Positions 1-9,051 are shown, numbered from the stretch's first letter. The stretch: DNA of 64,000 nucleotides from Candidatus Sphingomonas phytovorans (GCA_029202385.1 CP119314.1:4577001-4641000); one strand, 5' to 3'. Numbers and translations are program-made. The notes: a model not told the origin generated them from the sequence alone.

Positions 1-1551
1 GACCGAGATGGTCGAGCGGGCGACGGCGGTGACGCCCGGAATGCGCCTCATCTCCTCCATCAGCGGCCGTGCCACGGCTTCCGCCTGGGGCCGGCCGACG
101 CTCCCGATCTGGATCAGCCCGTCACGCTTGTATCCGGCGTCGCTGGTGCGTGCGTAAACGGTCTGGGCATAGACGATCGAGGTGCAGATGATCAGCCCGA
201 TCGACACGGCGAACTGGCCGATCACCAGGACATTGCGCAGCCGCCCGGAGCCTTCGGCGTCGGCAGCGGACTTGTTGGCCTTCAGCACGCGCGCCGGTTC
301 GAAGCGCGACAGGACGAGCGCCGGATAGACGCCACCCGCCAGCCCGACGAGCAGGGTGAGGCCGATCACCGGGAAGATCAGCCCGTCGAACGCGAAATAG
401 CGCAGCGAGATGTCCGCCTTCAGGAAGGTGTTGAGGCCGGGCAGGGTGATCTCCACCACGGCCAGCGCCACCAGCATCGCGATCGCCGCGAGCAGGATCG
501 ATTCACCGATGAACTGGGTGATGAGCTGCCGGCGTGTCGCGCCGAGCACTTTGCGCAGCGCGACTTCCCGGGCGCGCTGGGTGGCGCGGGCGGTGGCGAG
601 GTTGGTGAAGTTGACGCATGCCATGGCCATGATCAGCAGCGCGACGATGGCGAAGGTGATGATCGTCGTCTTGTCATTGCCCGGCCGCATCGTGGCCATC
701 TGTGCCTCGCCGAGATGGATGTCGCGGAGGTTGACGAGTTTCCAGTCCTGGTTGTCGCCCGCATTCTGCTTGCGCGTGCCATTGTCCTCGTCGGGAATGT
801 TGCGCTTTTCCCAGGCGGGTAGCGCGGCGTTGATCGTGTTCACGTCGACGCCGGGCTTCAGGCGGACGAGATAGTTGCCGGCCTGGCTGTTCCAGCTTGT
901 GAGCACGAACGGGGACTTGGCGAAAAAGGCCTGGGGATCGAAGCGCACGACCATGTTCATCGCGAGCGACGTGTTCCTGGGCATGTCCTTGTACACGCCC
1001 GTCACGCGGTAGTCGGCGGTGACATCGCCGAACATCAGGGTCACCGTGCGGCCGATCGGGTTGCCGTTGCCGAACAGGATCCTGGCCTGCGTCTCGCCCA
1101 GCGCCATCGCATGCGGATCATCGAGCGCATGTGCGGGGTCGCCATGAATGAAGGGCACCTCCACCACGCTGAACAGCGGGCCGTCGGCAAGGAGCGTATC
1201 CTGGACCGTCGAGGGCTGGCCGTCCTTGAGCACGACGACGCTGGTGCCCTTCACATAGATCGCACGCTCGATCTGGGGGAAGTCCTTCTTCAGCGCGACG
1301 CCGGCGGCATAGCTCGTCACCTGAAGCTTCATCTCCTGGCCGCCGGACTCGGTCGGGCTATAGAAATCCTGCAGCTCGAAGGTGCGGTCGGCATTAGGCA
1401 GCCAGCCATCGTAGCTGAATTCGTAGCGTACGAAGCCGAGGATCAGCAGGCATGCCGCGATGCCGAGCGCGAGGCCCGCGATGTTGATGAAGGCATAGGC
1501 GCGGTTCTTGGCGAGCGCGCGAAGGCCGACGGTCAGGTAGTTGCGCCACAT
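1..1551 (-). CDS. ABC transporter permease, MacB/FtsX type (3' end cut by window)
   Basis: The start is the ATG at 1549-1551 on the minus strand, and 517 codons are open to the window edge. The protein begins MWRNYLTVGLRALAKNRAYAF, the usual opening of MacB-like permeases, followed by a first membrane helix (about residues 20-40) and a large periplasmic domain. A second hydrophobic block follows near residues 285-305 with the FtsX-type text ARATQRAREVALRKVLGA, then further helices. It would form the membrane part of an ATP-driven efflux or lipoprotein-type transporter with the ATPase and adaptor genes immediately upstream, in the same direction. The C-terminal end lies outside the window. The substrate cannot be read from the sequence. 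Confidence 0.85.
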   Translation of the reverse strand, partial: MWRNYLTVGLRALAKNRAYAFINIAGLALGIAACLLILGFVRYEFSYDGWLPNADRTFELQDFYSPTESGGQEMKLQVTSYAAGVALKKDFPQIERAIYVKGTSVVVLKDGQPSTVQDTLLADGPLFSVVEVPFIHGDPAHALDDPHAMALGETQARILFGNGNPIGRTVTLMFGDVTADYRVTGVYKDMPRNTSLAMNMVVRFDPQAFFAKSPFVLTSWNSQAGNYLVRLKPGVDVNTINAALPAWEKRNIPDEDNGTRKQNAGDNQDWKLVNLRDIHLGEAQMATMRPGNDKTTIITFAIVALLIMAMACVNFTNLATARATQRAREVALRKVLGATRRQLITQFIGESILLAAIAMLVALAVVEITLPGLNTFLKADISLRYFAFDGLIFPVIGLTLLVGLAGGVYPALVLSRFEPARVLKANKSAADAEGSGRLRNVLVIGQFAVSIGLIICTSIVYAQTVYARTSDAGYKRDGLIQIGSVGRPQAEAVARPLMEEMRRIPGVTAVARSTISV

Positions 1552-1576
1552 GGCGGGTCTCCGGGTTCTGGGTCGT

Positions 1577-2257
1577 TCAGGCGGCGCGGCGGTGCTGTTG
1601 CAGGATTCGGCCGTCGAGCATGTTGACGACCCGGCTGGCATAGTCGGCATGGGCGGGGGAGTGCGTGACCATCACGATGGTCGAGCCTTCTGCGTTGAGT
1701 TGCTGAAGCATACGCATCACCTCGTCGCCGTGATTGGTGTCGAGGTTGCCGGTCGGCTCGTCGGCGAGGATCAGCTTGGGTTCCGCGACCAGCGCGCGAG
1801 CGACGGCGACTCGCTGCTGCTGGCCGCCCGAAAGCTGGCTTGGCCGATGGCGGGCGCGGTGGGCGATGCCGACCCGGTCCATCACCACATCGGTGCGGCG
1901 CTTGCGCTCGGCGGCTGATACGTCGTGATACAGCAGCGCCAGCTCGATATTCTCGCGCACCGACAGCTCGTCGACGAGATTGAAGCTCTGGAAGATGAAG
2001 CCGATATTCGCCTTGCGCACCTCGGCCAGCCTGCCCTCGCCGAGGCCGGCAACCTCCTGGCCGTTGAACACATAGGAGCCGCTCGTCGGCGAATCGAGCA
2101 TGCCCATCAGGTTGAGCAACGTCGACTTGCCGCAGCCCGATGGACCCATCACCGCGACGAATTCGCCATCGGCTATTTCAAGGTCGATCGCGTCGAGCGC
2201 GGTCGTCTCGATCGTATCGGAGCGGTAGGCCCGTGAAAGCGCGCGCATCTCAAGCAT
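1577..2257 (-). CDS. ABC transporter ATP-binding protein, LolD/MacB-type
   Basis: A 226-aa ATPase with Walker [10 protein letters not shown] (about residues 39-47), Q-loop [11 protein letters not shown], signature LSGGQQQR, Walker B LILADEP and the switch His in [10 protein letters not shown]. The length and sequence fit the LolD/MacB clade that pairs with FtsX-type permeases and a periplasmic adaptor. It lies 4 bp downstream of the adaptor gene and 25 bp upstream of the permease, so all three are probably one transcript. It powers the neighbouring permease from the cytoplasmic face. All catalytic motifs are intact. Confidence 0.92.
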   Translation of the reverse strand: MLEMRALSRAYRSDTIETTALDAIDLEIADGEFVAVMGPSGCGKSTLLNLMGMLDSPTSGSYVFNGQEVAGLGEGRLAEVRKANIGFIFQSFNLVDELSVRENIELALLYHDVSAAERKRRTDVVMDRVGIAHRARHRPSQLSGGQQQRVAVARALVAEPKLILADEPTGNLDTNHGDEVMRMLQQLNAEGSTIVMVTHSPAHADYASRVVNMLDGRILQQHRRAA

Positions 2258-2261
2258 AAGG

Positions 2262-3584
2262 TCAGTCCTTTCCTTTGGCCGTCAGGTCGAGCCGGTCCTT
2301 GTCGGCGAAACCGGTATAGGGGGAGGTGATGACGTGCTCGCCCGGGTCGAGCCCTTCGAGCACCTCGATCGAATCGGGGTTGCGGCGGCCGAGCCGGACC
2401 GGGCGCTTCATCGCGCTGCCACCGTCGGGCGACACCACGAATACCCAGTTGCCGCCGGTCTCGTTGTAGAAGGCGCCGGCCGGGATCAGCCGCGCCGGGG
2501 CTGGATCGCCCAGCGTCAGCTTGGCCTGAAGCGTCTGGCCGCGCTGGATGTTGGCCGGCTCCGTACCGAGGAACTGCAGGTCGACCTGGAACTGGCCGTT
2601 CTGCACCTGCGGGTAGATCTTGGTGACCCTGGCGGCGAAGTTCTTGCCGTTCCAGTCGACGCTGGCTTTCTGGCCGAGCTGCACGCGGCCGAGATAGAAT
2701 TCGTCGACGCCGGCCATCAGCTTGTTCCGGCCCGGGCTGTCGATCTGGCCGATCCGCTCGCCGGGCTTGAGCGACTGGCCGACCTGGATCGAGAAGCCGG
2801 AAAGCTGGCCGGCGACCGGCGCGCGCAGGTTGAGCGCGTCGAGATTGGCACGGGCCAGGCTCAGGCTCGACTGCATCGAAGCGGCGGAGGCGCGTTGCTG
2901 GGCGAGCTGGCTGCCCTGGAGCTTCTCGTCGGTCGCCTGGCTGCGGTGGACGGCGTCCATGCGCCTCTGCGTGGAGAGATAGTCATCCCGGGTATCGTTG
3001 AACTGCTTGCCCGATACGAAGCCGCGCGCGGCAAGCGGCTGCTCGCGCTCATATTGACGGCGCGCCTTGGTCGCGGCGAGATCGGCGTCGATCATCGAGC
3101 GCTCATTGGCGAGGCGGGTCTGGGCCAGGGCAAGTTCCTGGCTGCGCATGTTGTTGATCTGCTGCTCGACCTCGGTCTGGCGGGCGAGCGTGGAGAGCTG
3201 GAGCTCGGCATTGGACAGCTCGACGATCAGTTCGCCCTTGGCGAGGCTGGCGCCGTCCTCGGCGATCACCTTCTCGACCCGGCCGCCCTCGATCGAATCG
3301 AGATAGACGGTGAGGAGCGGGGTGACGCGGGCGCGGAGCGGAATGAAATCCTCGAACTTGCCGGTCCGGACGGGCGAGATCGTCAGCCGGTCGGCCGCGA
3401 CGGTCTGCGAGCCGGCGCGCGGGGCGAGAAACCAGAAAAGCACGGCGGCGACCAGCAGCGTCCCGGCGCCGATCATGATCTTGGTCCGCCTGGACAGCTT
3501 GCGCGTCTCGACGACCCGATCCATCCCGCTGCCCGTCACTGGACGGTCGCCCGGCTGGTCCCCCTTCATATGTACGACACTCAT
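2262..3584 (-). CDS. HlyD/RND-family periplasmic adaptor (membrane fusion protein)
   Basis: A 440-aa adaptor. I chose the ATG at 3584 because AGGGGAG sits five bases before it; an upstream in-frame ATG at 3650 has no such site. A short cytoplasmic N-terminus precedes one membrane helix (IMIGAGTLLVAAVLFWFLAP). A lipoyl-like half (VEKVIAEDGASLAKGELIVEL), a long Gln/Ala-rich coiled-coil hairpin, the second lipoyl half (LRAPVAGQLSGF) and a beta-barrel region follow. It would bridge the inner-membrane ABC permease to the outer membrane. It follows a 42-aa reading frame and a strong hairpin, and is probably transcribed from the sigma-54-type promoter at 3888-3902. Confidence 0.88.
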   Translation of the reverse strand: MSVVHMKGDQPGDRPVTGSGMDRVVETRKLSRRTKIMIGAGTLLVAAVLFWFLAPRAGSQTVAADRLTISPVRTGKFEDFIPLRARVTPLLTVYLDSIEGGRVEKVIAEDGASLAKGELIVELSNAELQLSTLARQTEVEQQINNMRSQELALAQTRLANERSMIDADLAATKARRQYEREQPLAARGFVSGKQFNDTRDDYLSTQRRMDAVHRSQATDEKLQGSQLAQQRASAASMQSSLSLARANLDALNLRAPVAGQLSGFSIQVGQSLKPGERIGQIDSPGRNKLMAGVDEFYLGRVQLGQKASVDWNGKNFAARVTKIYPQVQNGQFQVDLQFLGTEPANIQRGQTLQAKLTLGDPAPARLIPAGAFYNETGGNWVFVVSPDGGSAMKRPVRLGRRNPDSIEVLEGLDPGEHVITSPYTGFADKDRLDLTAKGKD

Positions 3585-3670
3585 CTTCACTCCCCTGTTG
3601 GGGTCATGCTCAGCAAGCGGCGTGCCAGCCTTGGTCTCAGGAAAAGTCACGGGTCAGCCCTTGATCCAGT

Positions 3671-3704
3671 GTCCGGTTCCGGACAGTGACGTCCGGAACC
3701 GGAC
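3671..3704 (-). repeat. Perfect 14-bp stem-loop between the micropeptide gene and the adaptor gene
   Basis: The arms at 3671-3684 and 3691-3704 are exact reverse complements (GTCCGGTTCCGGAC and its complement) around a six-base loop. Each arm is itself nearly palindromic, so two smaller hairpins are a possible alternative fold. No T-run follows on the transcript side, so it is not a standard intrinsic terminator. Its place just after the micropeptide stop suggests an mRNA-stabilising or attenuating structure that sets micropeptide and adaptor levels apart; that role is inferred. Confidence 0.7.
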
Positions 3705-3715
3705 GCGAATCCCGG

Positions 3716-3844
3716 TCACGCAATCTGGCCGGCGACGAGCGAGGCGACCGTGACGACCGGCGCGGACGACGCGAAGGTCAGGCAGGCGGTGATTGCCATT
3801 GCGGCGATTGCGCTCAGGATTTGCGGCTTCAGGGTCAGTTTCAT
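3716..3844 (-). CDS. 42-aa hydrophobic exported or membrane micropeptide
   Basis: ATG at 3842-3844 with AAGGAGA six bases upstream, and TGA at 3716-3718. The product starts MKLTLKPQIL and continues as one hydrophobic segment with a Cys at residue 20, then a second hydrophobic tail ending SLVAGQIA. The strong ribosome site and its position as first gene behind the sigma-54-type promoter argue that it is real. It could be a signal peptide plus short secreted peptide, a membrane micropeptide acting on the efflux pump, or a substrate of that pump. I do not recognise a family. Confidence 0.65.
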   Translation of the reverse strand: MKLTLKPQILSAIAAMAITACLTFASSAPVVTVASLVAGQIA

Positions 3845-3887
3845 CGTCGATCTCCTTGGGTGGTGCCGGTTGGCAATCCTCCGTTCA

Positions 3888-3902
3888 GCATGAGGCGTGC
3901 CA
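3888..3902 (-). promoter_or_regulatory. Sigma-54 (-24/-12) promoter for the efflux operon
   Basis: On the minus strand the sequence reads TGGCACGCCTCATGC. This matches the sigma-54 consensus TGGCACG-N4-TTGC at every position but one, with the invariant GG and GC ten bases apart. Transcription would start near 3876, about 30 bases before the micropeptide ATG. The divergent neighbour encodes a sigma-54 activator, which supports the call. Confidence 0.75.
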
Positions 3903-3951
3903 GATACGGAAATCGGCGGATTTGCGGGCTTTCGTCTCCGGGGGACAATCC

Positions 3952-3967
3952 TGGCACGGAATTTGAC
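3952..3967 (+). promoter_or_regulatory. Weak sigma-54-like element upstream of the regulator gene
   Basis: TGGCACG, four bases, then TTGAC on the plus strand. The -24 part is perfect but the -12 GC is replaced by GA. If used, it would let the response regulator activate its own gene, whose ATG lies at 4005. It may be a chance or decayed match. Confidence 0.3.
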
Positions 3968-4004
3968 TGTCCGATTTCGCACGCGGATTGTACGGGAGCG
4001 GTCA

Positions 4005-5402
4005 ATGGGGAAATCGGCGGAATTCGATCTCTGCGTCGTGGTGGACGACGACGAGGATATATTGACCGCCGCGCGGCTGTTGCTGCGCGGCCTGTTCAAC
4101 GAGGTGGTGACCGCGCGCGCGCCGGACGAGGCGATCACCGCGATCGCCGGCCGGTCGGCCGATGTCGTGCTGCTCGACGCCAATTTCGCGCGCGGGGCGA
4201 CTGATGCGGCGGAAGGACTTGCCTGGCTCGACCGGCTGCTCGCGATCGACCCGGATCTGGTGGTGGTGATGATCACGGCGCACGCCGGCGTGAACGTCGC
4301 GGTGGAGGCGATGAAGCGCGGGGCGACCGATTTCGTGTCCAAGCCCTGGTCGAACGAGCGCCTGCTCGCGACCGTGCGCACCGCTGCGTCGCTTCGCCGT
4401 TCGCGCCGCGCGGTTGCGGTGGAGAAGGCGCGCGTGGTCGCGATCACCGATACCAAGCCCGGCACCAATACCCCGCTGATCGGCCAGTCGCCGGCGATGG
4501 CGCGCGTCCACTCGCTGATCTCCCGCGCGGCACCGACCGAGGCGAACGTGCTGGTGCTCGGCGAGAACGGCACCGGCAAGGAGATCGTCGCGCGCGAGCT
4601 GCACGCCAAGTCGCTGCGCGCGCCCCAGCCGATGCTGACGGTCGATCTCGGCGCGATCGCGACCGAACTGATCGATTCCGAGCTGTTCGGTCATGTGAAG
4701 GGCGCCTTCACTGATGCGCGCGCGGATCGCATCGGCCGAATCCAGGCGGCCGACGGCGGCACGCTGTTCCTCGACGAGATCGGTAATCTGCCGCTCCACC
4801 TCCAGCCGAAGCTGCTGACCGTGCTTGAGCAGCGCCAGGTCACGCCGGTCGGCGCCAACCGGCCGATTCCGGTCGATATCCGGGTGATCGCGGCGACCAA
4901 TATGACGCCGCAGATGCTGCGCGACGACCGTCATTTCCGGCAGGACCTGCTCTTTCGGCTCAACACCGTCGAGATCGAGCTGCCGCCCCTGCGGGAGCGA
5001 CGCGAGGACGTGGCCGCGCTGGTCAGCCATTTCCTCGATCATTATGCCCGGCGCTACAACCGGCCGGCGCCCGAGATCACCGCCGGGGCCCGGGCTGCGC
5101 TCGCCGCGCATGACTGGCCGGGCAATGTCCGCGCGTTGCGCCATGCGATCGAACGGGCCGTGATCCTGGCGGGCGATGTGCCGCTCGAGGCGGAGGATTT
5201 CCCGCTCGGCGCCTCTGCGCCGCGTGTCGCGCCCGACGCGGTGGTCACCCCGGCTGCGTCCGAGCTCAATCTGGAGAAGGTCGAGCGCCGGCTGGTCGAG
5301 GAAGCGCTGAAGAAGCACGGCTACAATATCTCGATGGCGGCGACCGAACTCGGCCTGTCACGCGCGGCGCTTTATCGGCGGATGGAGAAACATGGGCTTT
5401 GA
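4005..5402 (+). CDS. Sigma-54-dependent NtrC-family response regulator
   Basis: A 465-aa activator. ATG at 4005 is preceded by GGGAG; an earlier in-frame ATG at 3897 is rejected because the receiver domain starts directly after 4005. Receiver domain residues 8-125 with Asp14/Asp15 and phospho-acceptor Asp58. AAA+ domain with Walker A GENGTGKE (about 186-193), sigma-54 contact loop GAFTDA (about 233-238) in place of the commoner GAFTGA, and Walker B LFLDEI. A Fis-type helix-turn-helix ends the protein ([22 protein letters not shown]). It overlaps the kinase gene and is divergent from the efflux operon it probably controls. Confidence 0.92.
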   Translation: MGKSAEFDLCVVVDDDEDILTAARLLLRGLFNEVVTARAPDEAITAIAGRSADVVLLDANFARGATDAAEGLAWLDRLLAIDPDLVVVMITAHAGVNVAVEAMKRGATDFVSKPWSNERLLATVRTAASLRRSRRAVAVEKARVVAITDTKPGTNTPLIGQSPAMARVHSLISRAAPTEANVLVLGENGTGKEIVARELHAKSLRAPQPMLTVDLGAIATELIDSELFGHVKGAFTDARADRIGRIQAADGGTLFLDEIGNLPLHLQPKLLTVLEQRQVTPVGANRPIPVDIRVIAATNMTPQMLRDDRHFRQDLLFRLNTVEIELPPLRERREDVAALVSHFLDHYARRYNRPAPEITAGARAALAAHDWPGNVRALRHAIERAVILAGDVPLEAEDFPLGASAPRVAPDAVVTPAASELNLEKVERRLVEEALKKHGYNISMAATELGLSRAALYRRMEKHGL

Positions 5403-6705
5403 CCGGCGGTTCACGCTTGTCCTCGGGCTCTGGATCGGGGCGTTGCTCGTGGCGCTCGCCGGATTCATCTGGTCCTGCGAGGTGGAAGGGCTGGGCGCGA
5501 CGCGGATCGTCGCCGGGCTGATCGTGCTCTTCGCCGCGAGAGGCCTGTGGAATCATGTCGACCGCACCAACCGCACTGTGGCGCGCTTCGTCGAGGCGCT
5601 GAGCAGCAAGGATTTCGCCGCCCGTTTCGACGGGCGCGGCGGTGCCGGCTTCGGCGAACTGGGCAGGGCGCTCGATGCCGCGATGCGCGGGCTGCAGGAC
5701 GAGCGTGACCGGTCGGCGCGGGAGATGCGCTATCTTGAGGCGCTGGTCGACGACATGCCGGTCGCGCTGCTGACGGTCGATGAAGCACATGGCGCGACGC
5801 CGGCCAACAAGGCTGCGCGGCGGCTGTTCGGACGCCACCAGGGTGTCCGGCCGGAGGATTACGCGGTCTATGGCGCGACCTTCGCGTCACGACTCGCCGA
5901 CGACGGGGAGGCGCGGCAGGAATTGCTGATCCTGCGCATGCCCGGCGGGCCGCAGCGTGCGATCGTGCGGACGGCGTCGCTCGAGCGACTCGGCCTGCGC
6001 ATCCGTGTTGTGACGGTGGAACCGGTTCAGGGCACGCTCGATACGGTCGAGATGGCGGCGCAGACCGATCTCGTTCGCGTGCTGACCCACGAGATATTGA
6101 ACTCGCTCACCCCGGTGACCTCGCTGGCCAGCACCGCTGCCGCATTGCTCGAAGCGGAGCCGCCTGACGTGCCTGATGCACGCGTCGCGGTGACGACGCT
6201 TGCGCGCCGGGCCGAAGGGTTGCGCGGCTTCATCGACAGCTATCGCGCGGTTTCGCATGCGCCGGCCCTGCGCCGCCGTCCGTTCGAGGCCGCGCCTTTC
6301 GTCGCTGAACTGGCCAAGCTGTTCGCGGCTGAATGGGGCGATGTGCGGTTGATCGTTGAGGTCAAGCCGGACATCGTCCTCGACGCCGATCCCGACTTGC
6401 TGGCGCAGGTGTTGATCAATCTGCTGCGCAACGGGGCGCAGGCGGCGCATCGCGGCAGCGGTGCGCACTGGGTGCGGCTGTCGCTGTCGGCGGTCTCGGG
6501 GCGCATCTGGATCGAGGTCGAGGACAGTGGAACGGGCGTGCCGCGGAATCTGCGCCGCGACATCTTCCTGCCCTTCTTCACCACGCGCGCCGAAGGCACC
6601 GGGGTCGGCCTGAATCTCGCGCGGCAGGTCGTGGTGGCGCATGGCGGCTCGATCGACATTGCCGATGGTCGCATTGGCGGGGCGCTGTTCCGCATCATCC
6701 TGTGA
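5392..6705 (+). CDS. Sensor histidine kinase, NtrB/NtrY-like
   Basis: A 437-aa kinase whose ATG lies 11 bp inside the regulator gene, so translation is probably coupled. Two membrane helices occupy about residues 8-50 with almost no periplasmic loop, followed by a HAMP/PAS-like linker. The dimerisation domain carries His233 in LTHEILNSLTP. The ATPase domain shows the N box (INLLRNGAQAA), G1 DSGTGVP, F box FLPFFTT and G2 GTGVGLNLARQ. It should phosphorylate Asp58 of the upstream regulator. With hardly any external domain, it probably senses a signal in the membrane or cytoplasm. Confidence 0.9.
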   Translation: MGFDRRFTLVLGLWIGALLVALAGFIWSCEVEGLGATRIVAGLIVLFAARGLWNHVDRTNRTVARFVEALSSKDFAARFDGRGGAGFGELGRALDAAMRGLQDERDRSAREMRYLEALVDDMPVALLTVDEAHGATPANKAARRLFGRHQGVRPEDYAVYGATFASRLADDGEARQELLILRMPGGPQRAIVRTASLERLGLRIRVVTVEPVQGTLDTVEMAAQTDLVRVLTHEILNSLTPVTSLASTAAALLEAEPPDVPDARVAVTTLARRAEGLRGFIDSYRAVSHAPALRRRPFEAAPFVAELAKLFAAEWGDVRLIVEVKPDIVLDADPDLLAQVLINLLRNGAQAAHRGSGAHWVRLSLSAVSGRIWIEVEDSGTGVPRNLRRDIFLPFFTTRAEGTGVGLNLARQVVVAHGGSIDIADGRIGGALFRIIL

Positions 6706-6732
6706 ACTGATCGTGCCGGGCGGCCCTTGCGC

Positions 6733-7161
6733 TCAGGTGGAGGGGGCGGCCAGACCAGGCTGACGCGGTTTCGATCTGGCCGATTTCTTGAGTGCCCGCC
6801 GGAAGTCCTTGGCGTGGCTGACAAGATGCGCCTTGTCGAAACAGGCGACGGCGCCGCGCGCGACCGCTTCGTGCGCAGTGTCGCTGCCATCCCTCGTGTG
6901 TGAGGAAACGACCAGCACCGGCGCGTGCGGGCTCGCCGCGAGTTCGTCCAGAAAGGTCATGCCGTCGATCCCCGGCATCGCGAGGTCGAGCGTGATCACG
7001 CTCGGCTGATGCTGCCGGATCAGCATGCGGGCAGTATCGATATCAGCGGCCGACCCGACAACCCGCAGGTCCCTGTCGCTGGACAGCATCTCCTCGATGA
7101 TCGCGCGCACCGTCAGTGAATCGTCGATGATCAGGACGCTGCCCGGCGACGTTGCGCTCAT
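6733..7161 (-). CDS. Single-domain response regulator, CheY/CheB-N like
   Basis: A 142-aa receiver. ATG at 7161 with GAAGGG upstream is preferred over an in-frame start at 7233. Acidic pocket IIDDS, phospho-acceptor Asp59 in ITLDLAMPG, the conserved Ser in VVVSSHT and Lys in CFDKAHL. The text closely resembles CheB receiver domains, but no methylesterase domain follows. The tail is basic (KKSARSKPRQ). It has no neighbouring kinase or output gene, so it is an orphan receiver that probably acts by protein contact. It is convergent with the kinase gene, 27 bp away. Confidence 0.85.
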   Translation of the reverse strand: MSATSPGSVLIIDDSLTVRAIIEEMLSSDRDLRVVGSAADIDTARMLIRQHQPSVITLDLAMPGIDGMTFLDELAASPHAPVLVVSSHTRDGSDTAHEAVARGAVACFDKAHLVSHAKDFRRALKKSARSKPRQPGLAAPST

Positions 7162-7219
7162 CGGACTGCCCTTCGGGCAACCGGCCGGTCGCACGGGGCG
7201 GCCGGTTTTCTGCCGGGAC

Positions 7220-7234
7220 CGTGGTGAAACCACG
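7220..7234. repeat. Small perfect inverted repeat upstream of the receiver gene
   Basis: CGTGGT-GAA-ACCACG is a perfect 6-bp inverted repeat in the leader or promoter region of the receiver gene. It could be an operator or a small hairpin. The rest of 7234-7518 shows no gene that I can support. Confidence 0.35.
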
Positions 7235-7518
7235 AAAGGCGCAGTCGGGTCATCGTCAACTCCCGCCGGTCTCAGCCATGGTCAGGCCAGCGCCCGCGCC
7301 AAGACTAGTCCGGGATACGGACCACAGACAAGGCGGACATGAACATGCGGGAATCTACATAAGCCCCCGGCAACCCTCGGGTAACCATCCGGCGTCATCT
7401 ATCGATGCCGCGTCGAGGCGCCGCCGCCGTCGGTTACGTGGTTTCCCCAAGCAGATGACCCTACCGGGCGCGATTACCCTTGCGGCGGGGGATTGCACCT
7501 ATCGAGATCGGCTTTGTC

Positions 7519-7869
7519 GTGACGTCAAAGGAATTGCTTGTCCTGATCGTGCGTGATGGCGGCCTGCGCAGTGCGCTGACCGCGCGCCTGTCGCTGCAGG
7601 GCGAGAGCCTCGTCACGCTCGAGGCCGATCCGGAAGATCCCTATATCCGCCGCGTCGCGCCGGCGCCCCGGATTCTGGTGATCGACAAGGCGACGTTGGG
7701 TGGACGGCTCCAGGCGGTAGCGGCCAGCAGGCATTGGCGCGGCGTCATCGCGCTGGCCGACGATACCGAAGAAGGCGATGCCGGAGACCCGCTCAGCATC
7801 GTCCGTCACGGGCAGGCGCTGACGGGCGTGGCCGAAACGCTGGCGCGGTGGCGCCTGGCGCGCGCCTGA
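7519..7869 (+). CDS. Degenerate receiver-like protein of unknown function
   Basis: The reading frame opens with TTG at 7480; GTG at 7519 gives the more natural start MTSKELLVLIVRDGG (116 aa). The alternation of beta strands and helices (LLVLIV, PRILVIDKATL, GVIALADD) resembles a response-regulator receiver. The acidic pocket is missing, and the phospho-acceptor position carries an Asp in VIDKA with a changed context. It sits between two real receivers and may be an atypical receiver or a decayed one. No ribosome site is convincing, so the start is uncertain. Confidence 0.5.
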   Translation: MTSKELLVLIVRDGGLRSALTARLSLQGESLVTLEADPEDPYIRRVAPAPRILVIDKATLGGRLQAVAASRHWRGVIALADDTEEGDAGDPLSIVRHGQALTGVAETLARWRLARA

Positions 7870-7877
7870 CGGGTTTG

Positions 7878-8498
7878 TCAGGGTTGCGGGATCAGCCCGG
7901 CCGCAAAGGCGATGCGCAAAGCCTCGGGCAGGCTCCTGACCCCGAGCTTGGTCATCAGGTTGGCCCGATAGATTTCCACGGTGCGCGGGCTGATATCCAG
8001 TTCATAGGCGATCACCTTGTTGGCCCGGCCCTCGATCAAACCCATCAGCACATCGCGCTCGCGCGGCGAGAGGCCGTCGATCTTGGCCCTTGCCTGTTCC
8101 GCATGATTGGCGGCGGCGCTGTCCTGGGCCAGGCGGGAGAAGGCTGCGTCGACCGTGCGCAGCAGCGTCTCGGCCTCATAGGGCTTTTCGATGAAGTCGA
8201 GCGCGCCTGCCTTCATCGCCTGGACCGCCAGCCCGACATTGCCCTCGCCGGTCAGGATCACCGACGCATATTTCTTCGGCTCCGCGTCCTGCAGCGCGTT
8301 GAGCACGTCGATCCCGTTCGATCCGGGCATGTGGAAATCGAGCAGGAGCACGCCGGGATCGAGATCGGATGCGCTGGTCAGGAACATGTCGCCGCTGCGG
8401 AAGCTGCGGACCAGCAGGTCCGACTGCAGCGACAACAGGCTATGCAGGGACGCACGGACAGCATCGTCGTCGTCGACAAGATAGATGCTTCGGGTCAT
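7878..8498 (-). CDS. FixJ-family (LuxR-type) response regulator
   Basis: A 206-aa protein. ATG at 8498 has GGAGGAG eight bases before it. Receiver domain with DDDD at 9-12, phospho-acceptor Asp54 in LLLDFHMPG, Thr in VILTGEG and Lys in FIEKPYEAETLL. The C-terminal LuxR helix-turn-helix reads LSPRERDVLMGLIEGRANK and ISPRTVEIYRANLM. FixJ-type proteins bind DNA as phosphorylated dimers and are often tied to oxygen or light sensing. No kinase gene is adjacent, so its partner is unknown. Confidence 0.9.
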   Translation of the reverse strand: MTRSIYLVDDDDAVRASLHSLLSLQSDLLVRSFRSGDMFLTSASDLDPGVLLLDFHMPGSNGIDVLNALQDAEPKKYASVILTGEGNVGLAVQAMKAGALDFIEKPYEAETLLRTVDAAFSRLAQDSAAANHAEQARAKIDGLSPRERDVLMGLIEGRANKVIAYELDISPRTVEIYRANLMTKLGVRSLPEALRIAFAAGLIPQP

Positions 8499-9051
8499 CG
8501 CTCGAACTCCTCCAGCGCCTGCTGTCCATGAGATCGGCCGCTCACCTGGTGGGCCGTGCCCAGGGAGGTGTGCGGCACTATCGCGCCTGCCGGCCAGCCG
8601 GGCGCGAAGCGCCACGCCGGGCTCGCTGAGTGTGTGCGGGGGTTCCCGTCCAACCTGCCTGCACCCCTTGTCCACGCGAACATGTCTATGAACATCCATA
8701 ACAGGCCTGAAGCAAAATGCCACACGGGGCAGTTTCTGTTCGCTGATTCGGAAATACAACCAAAATGAAGATTTGCTGCGATGCATTGTAGTTAGTGAGG
8801 CGTTTACCAATCGTTCGGCGGGCCAGTGCCGGGGTTGCTCCGGTAAATTGTCCTACGATCCAGAAATGCGCAGTACTACGTCGTTATGAGAGAGCGGTTC
8901 GGAGGCATGGTCGCGGATTTTCCAATATAGTGCCGCCGCCGTGATGCGCAGGAAATCAACTATAAGGGATGAGCCCATGTCCCTTCTTGGGAGTGACGCG
9001 CGCCGGCCGTCATCCAGCGCTCGATTCACGCCGGCGTTTTTCCAGTCGACC
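8499..9051. other. Intergenic stretch without a supported gene
   Basis: About 550 bases between the FixJ-type and MraZ-like genes. Short frames here are unlike any family I know and mostly mirror the MraZ-like gene. The part around 8700-8860 is more AT-rich and may hold the promoter of the FixJ-type gene. I see no RNA gene or clear terminator. Confidence 0.5.

Noticed and set aside
2334..3689. A 451-codon plus-strand frame over the adaptor gene
   Set aside because: Shadow of the HlyD-type adaptor, which has coiled-coil and lipoyl motifs.
4701..4718. GAFTDA in the NtrC-type regulator as a sign that it no longer contacts sigma-54
   Set aside because: GAFTDA is a variant seen in otherwise intact activators, and a good sigma-54 promoter lies next door.
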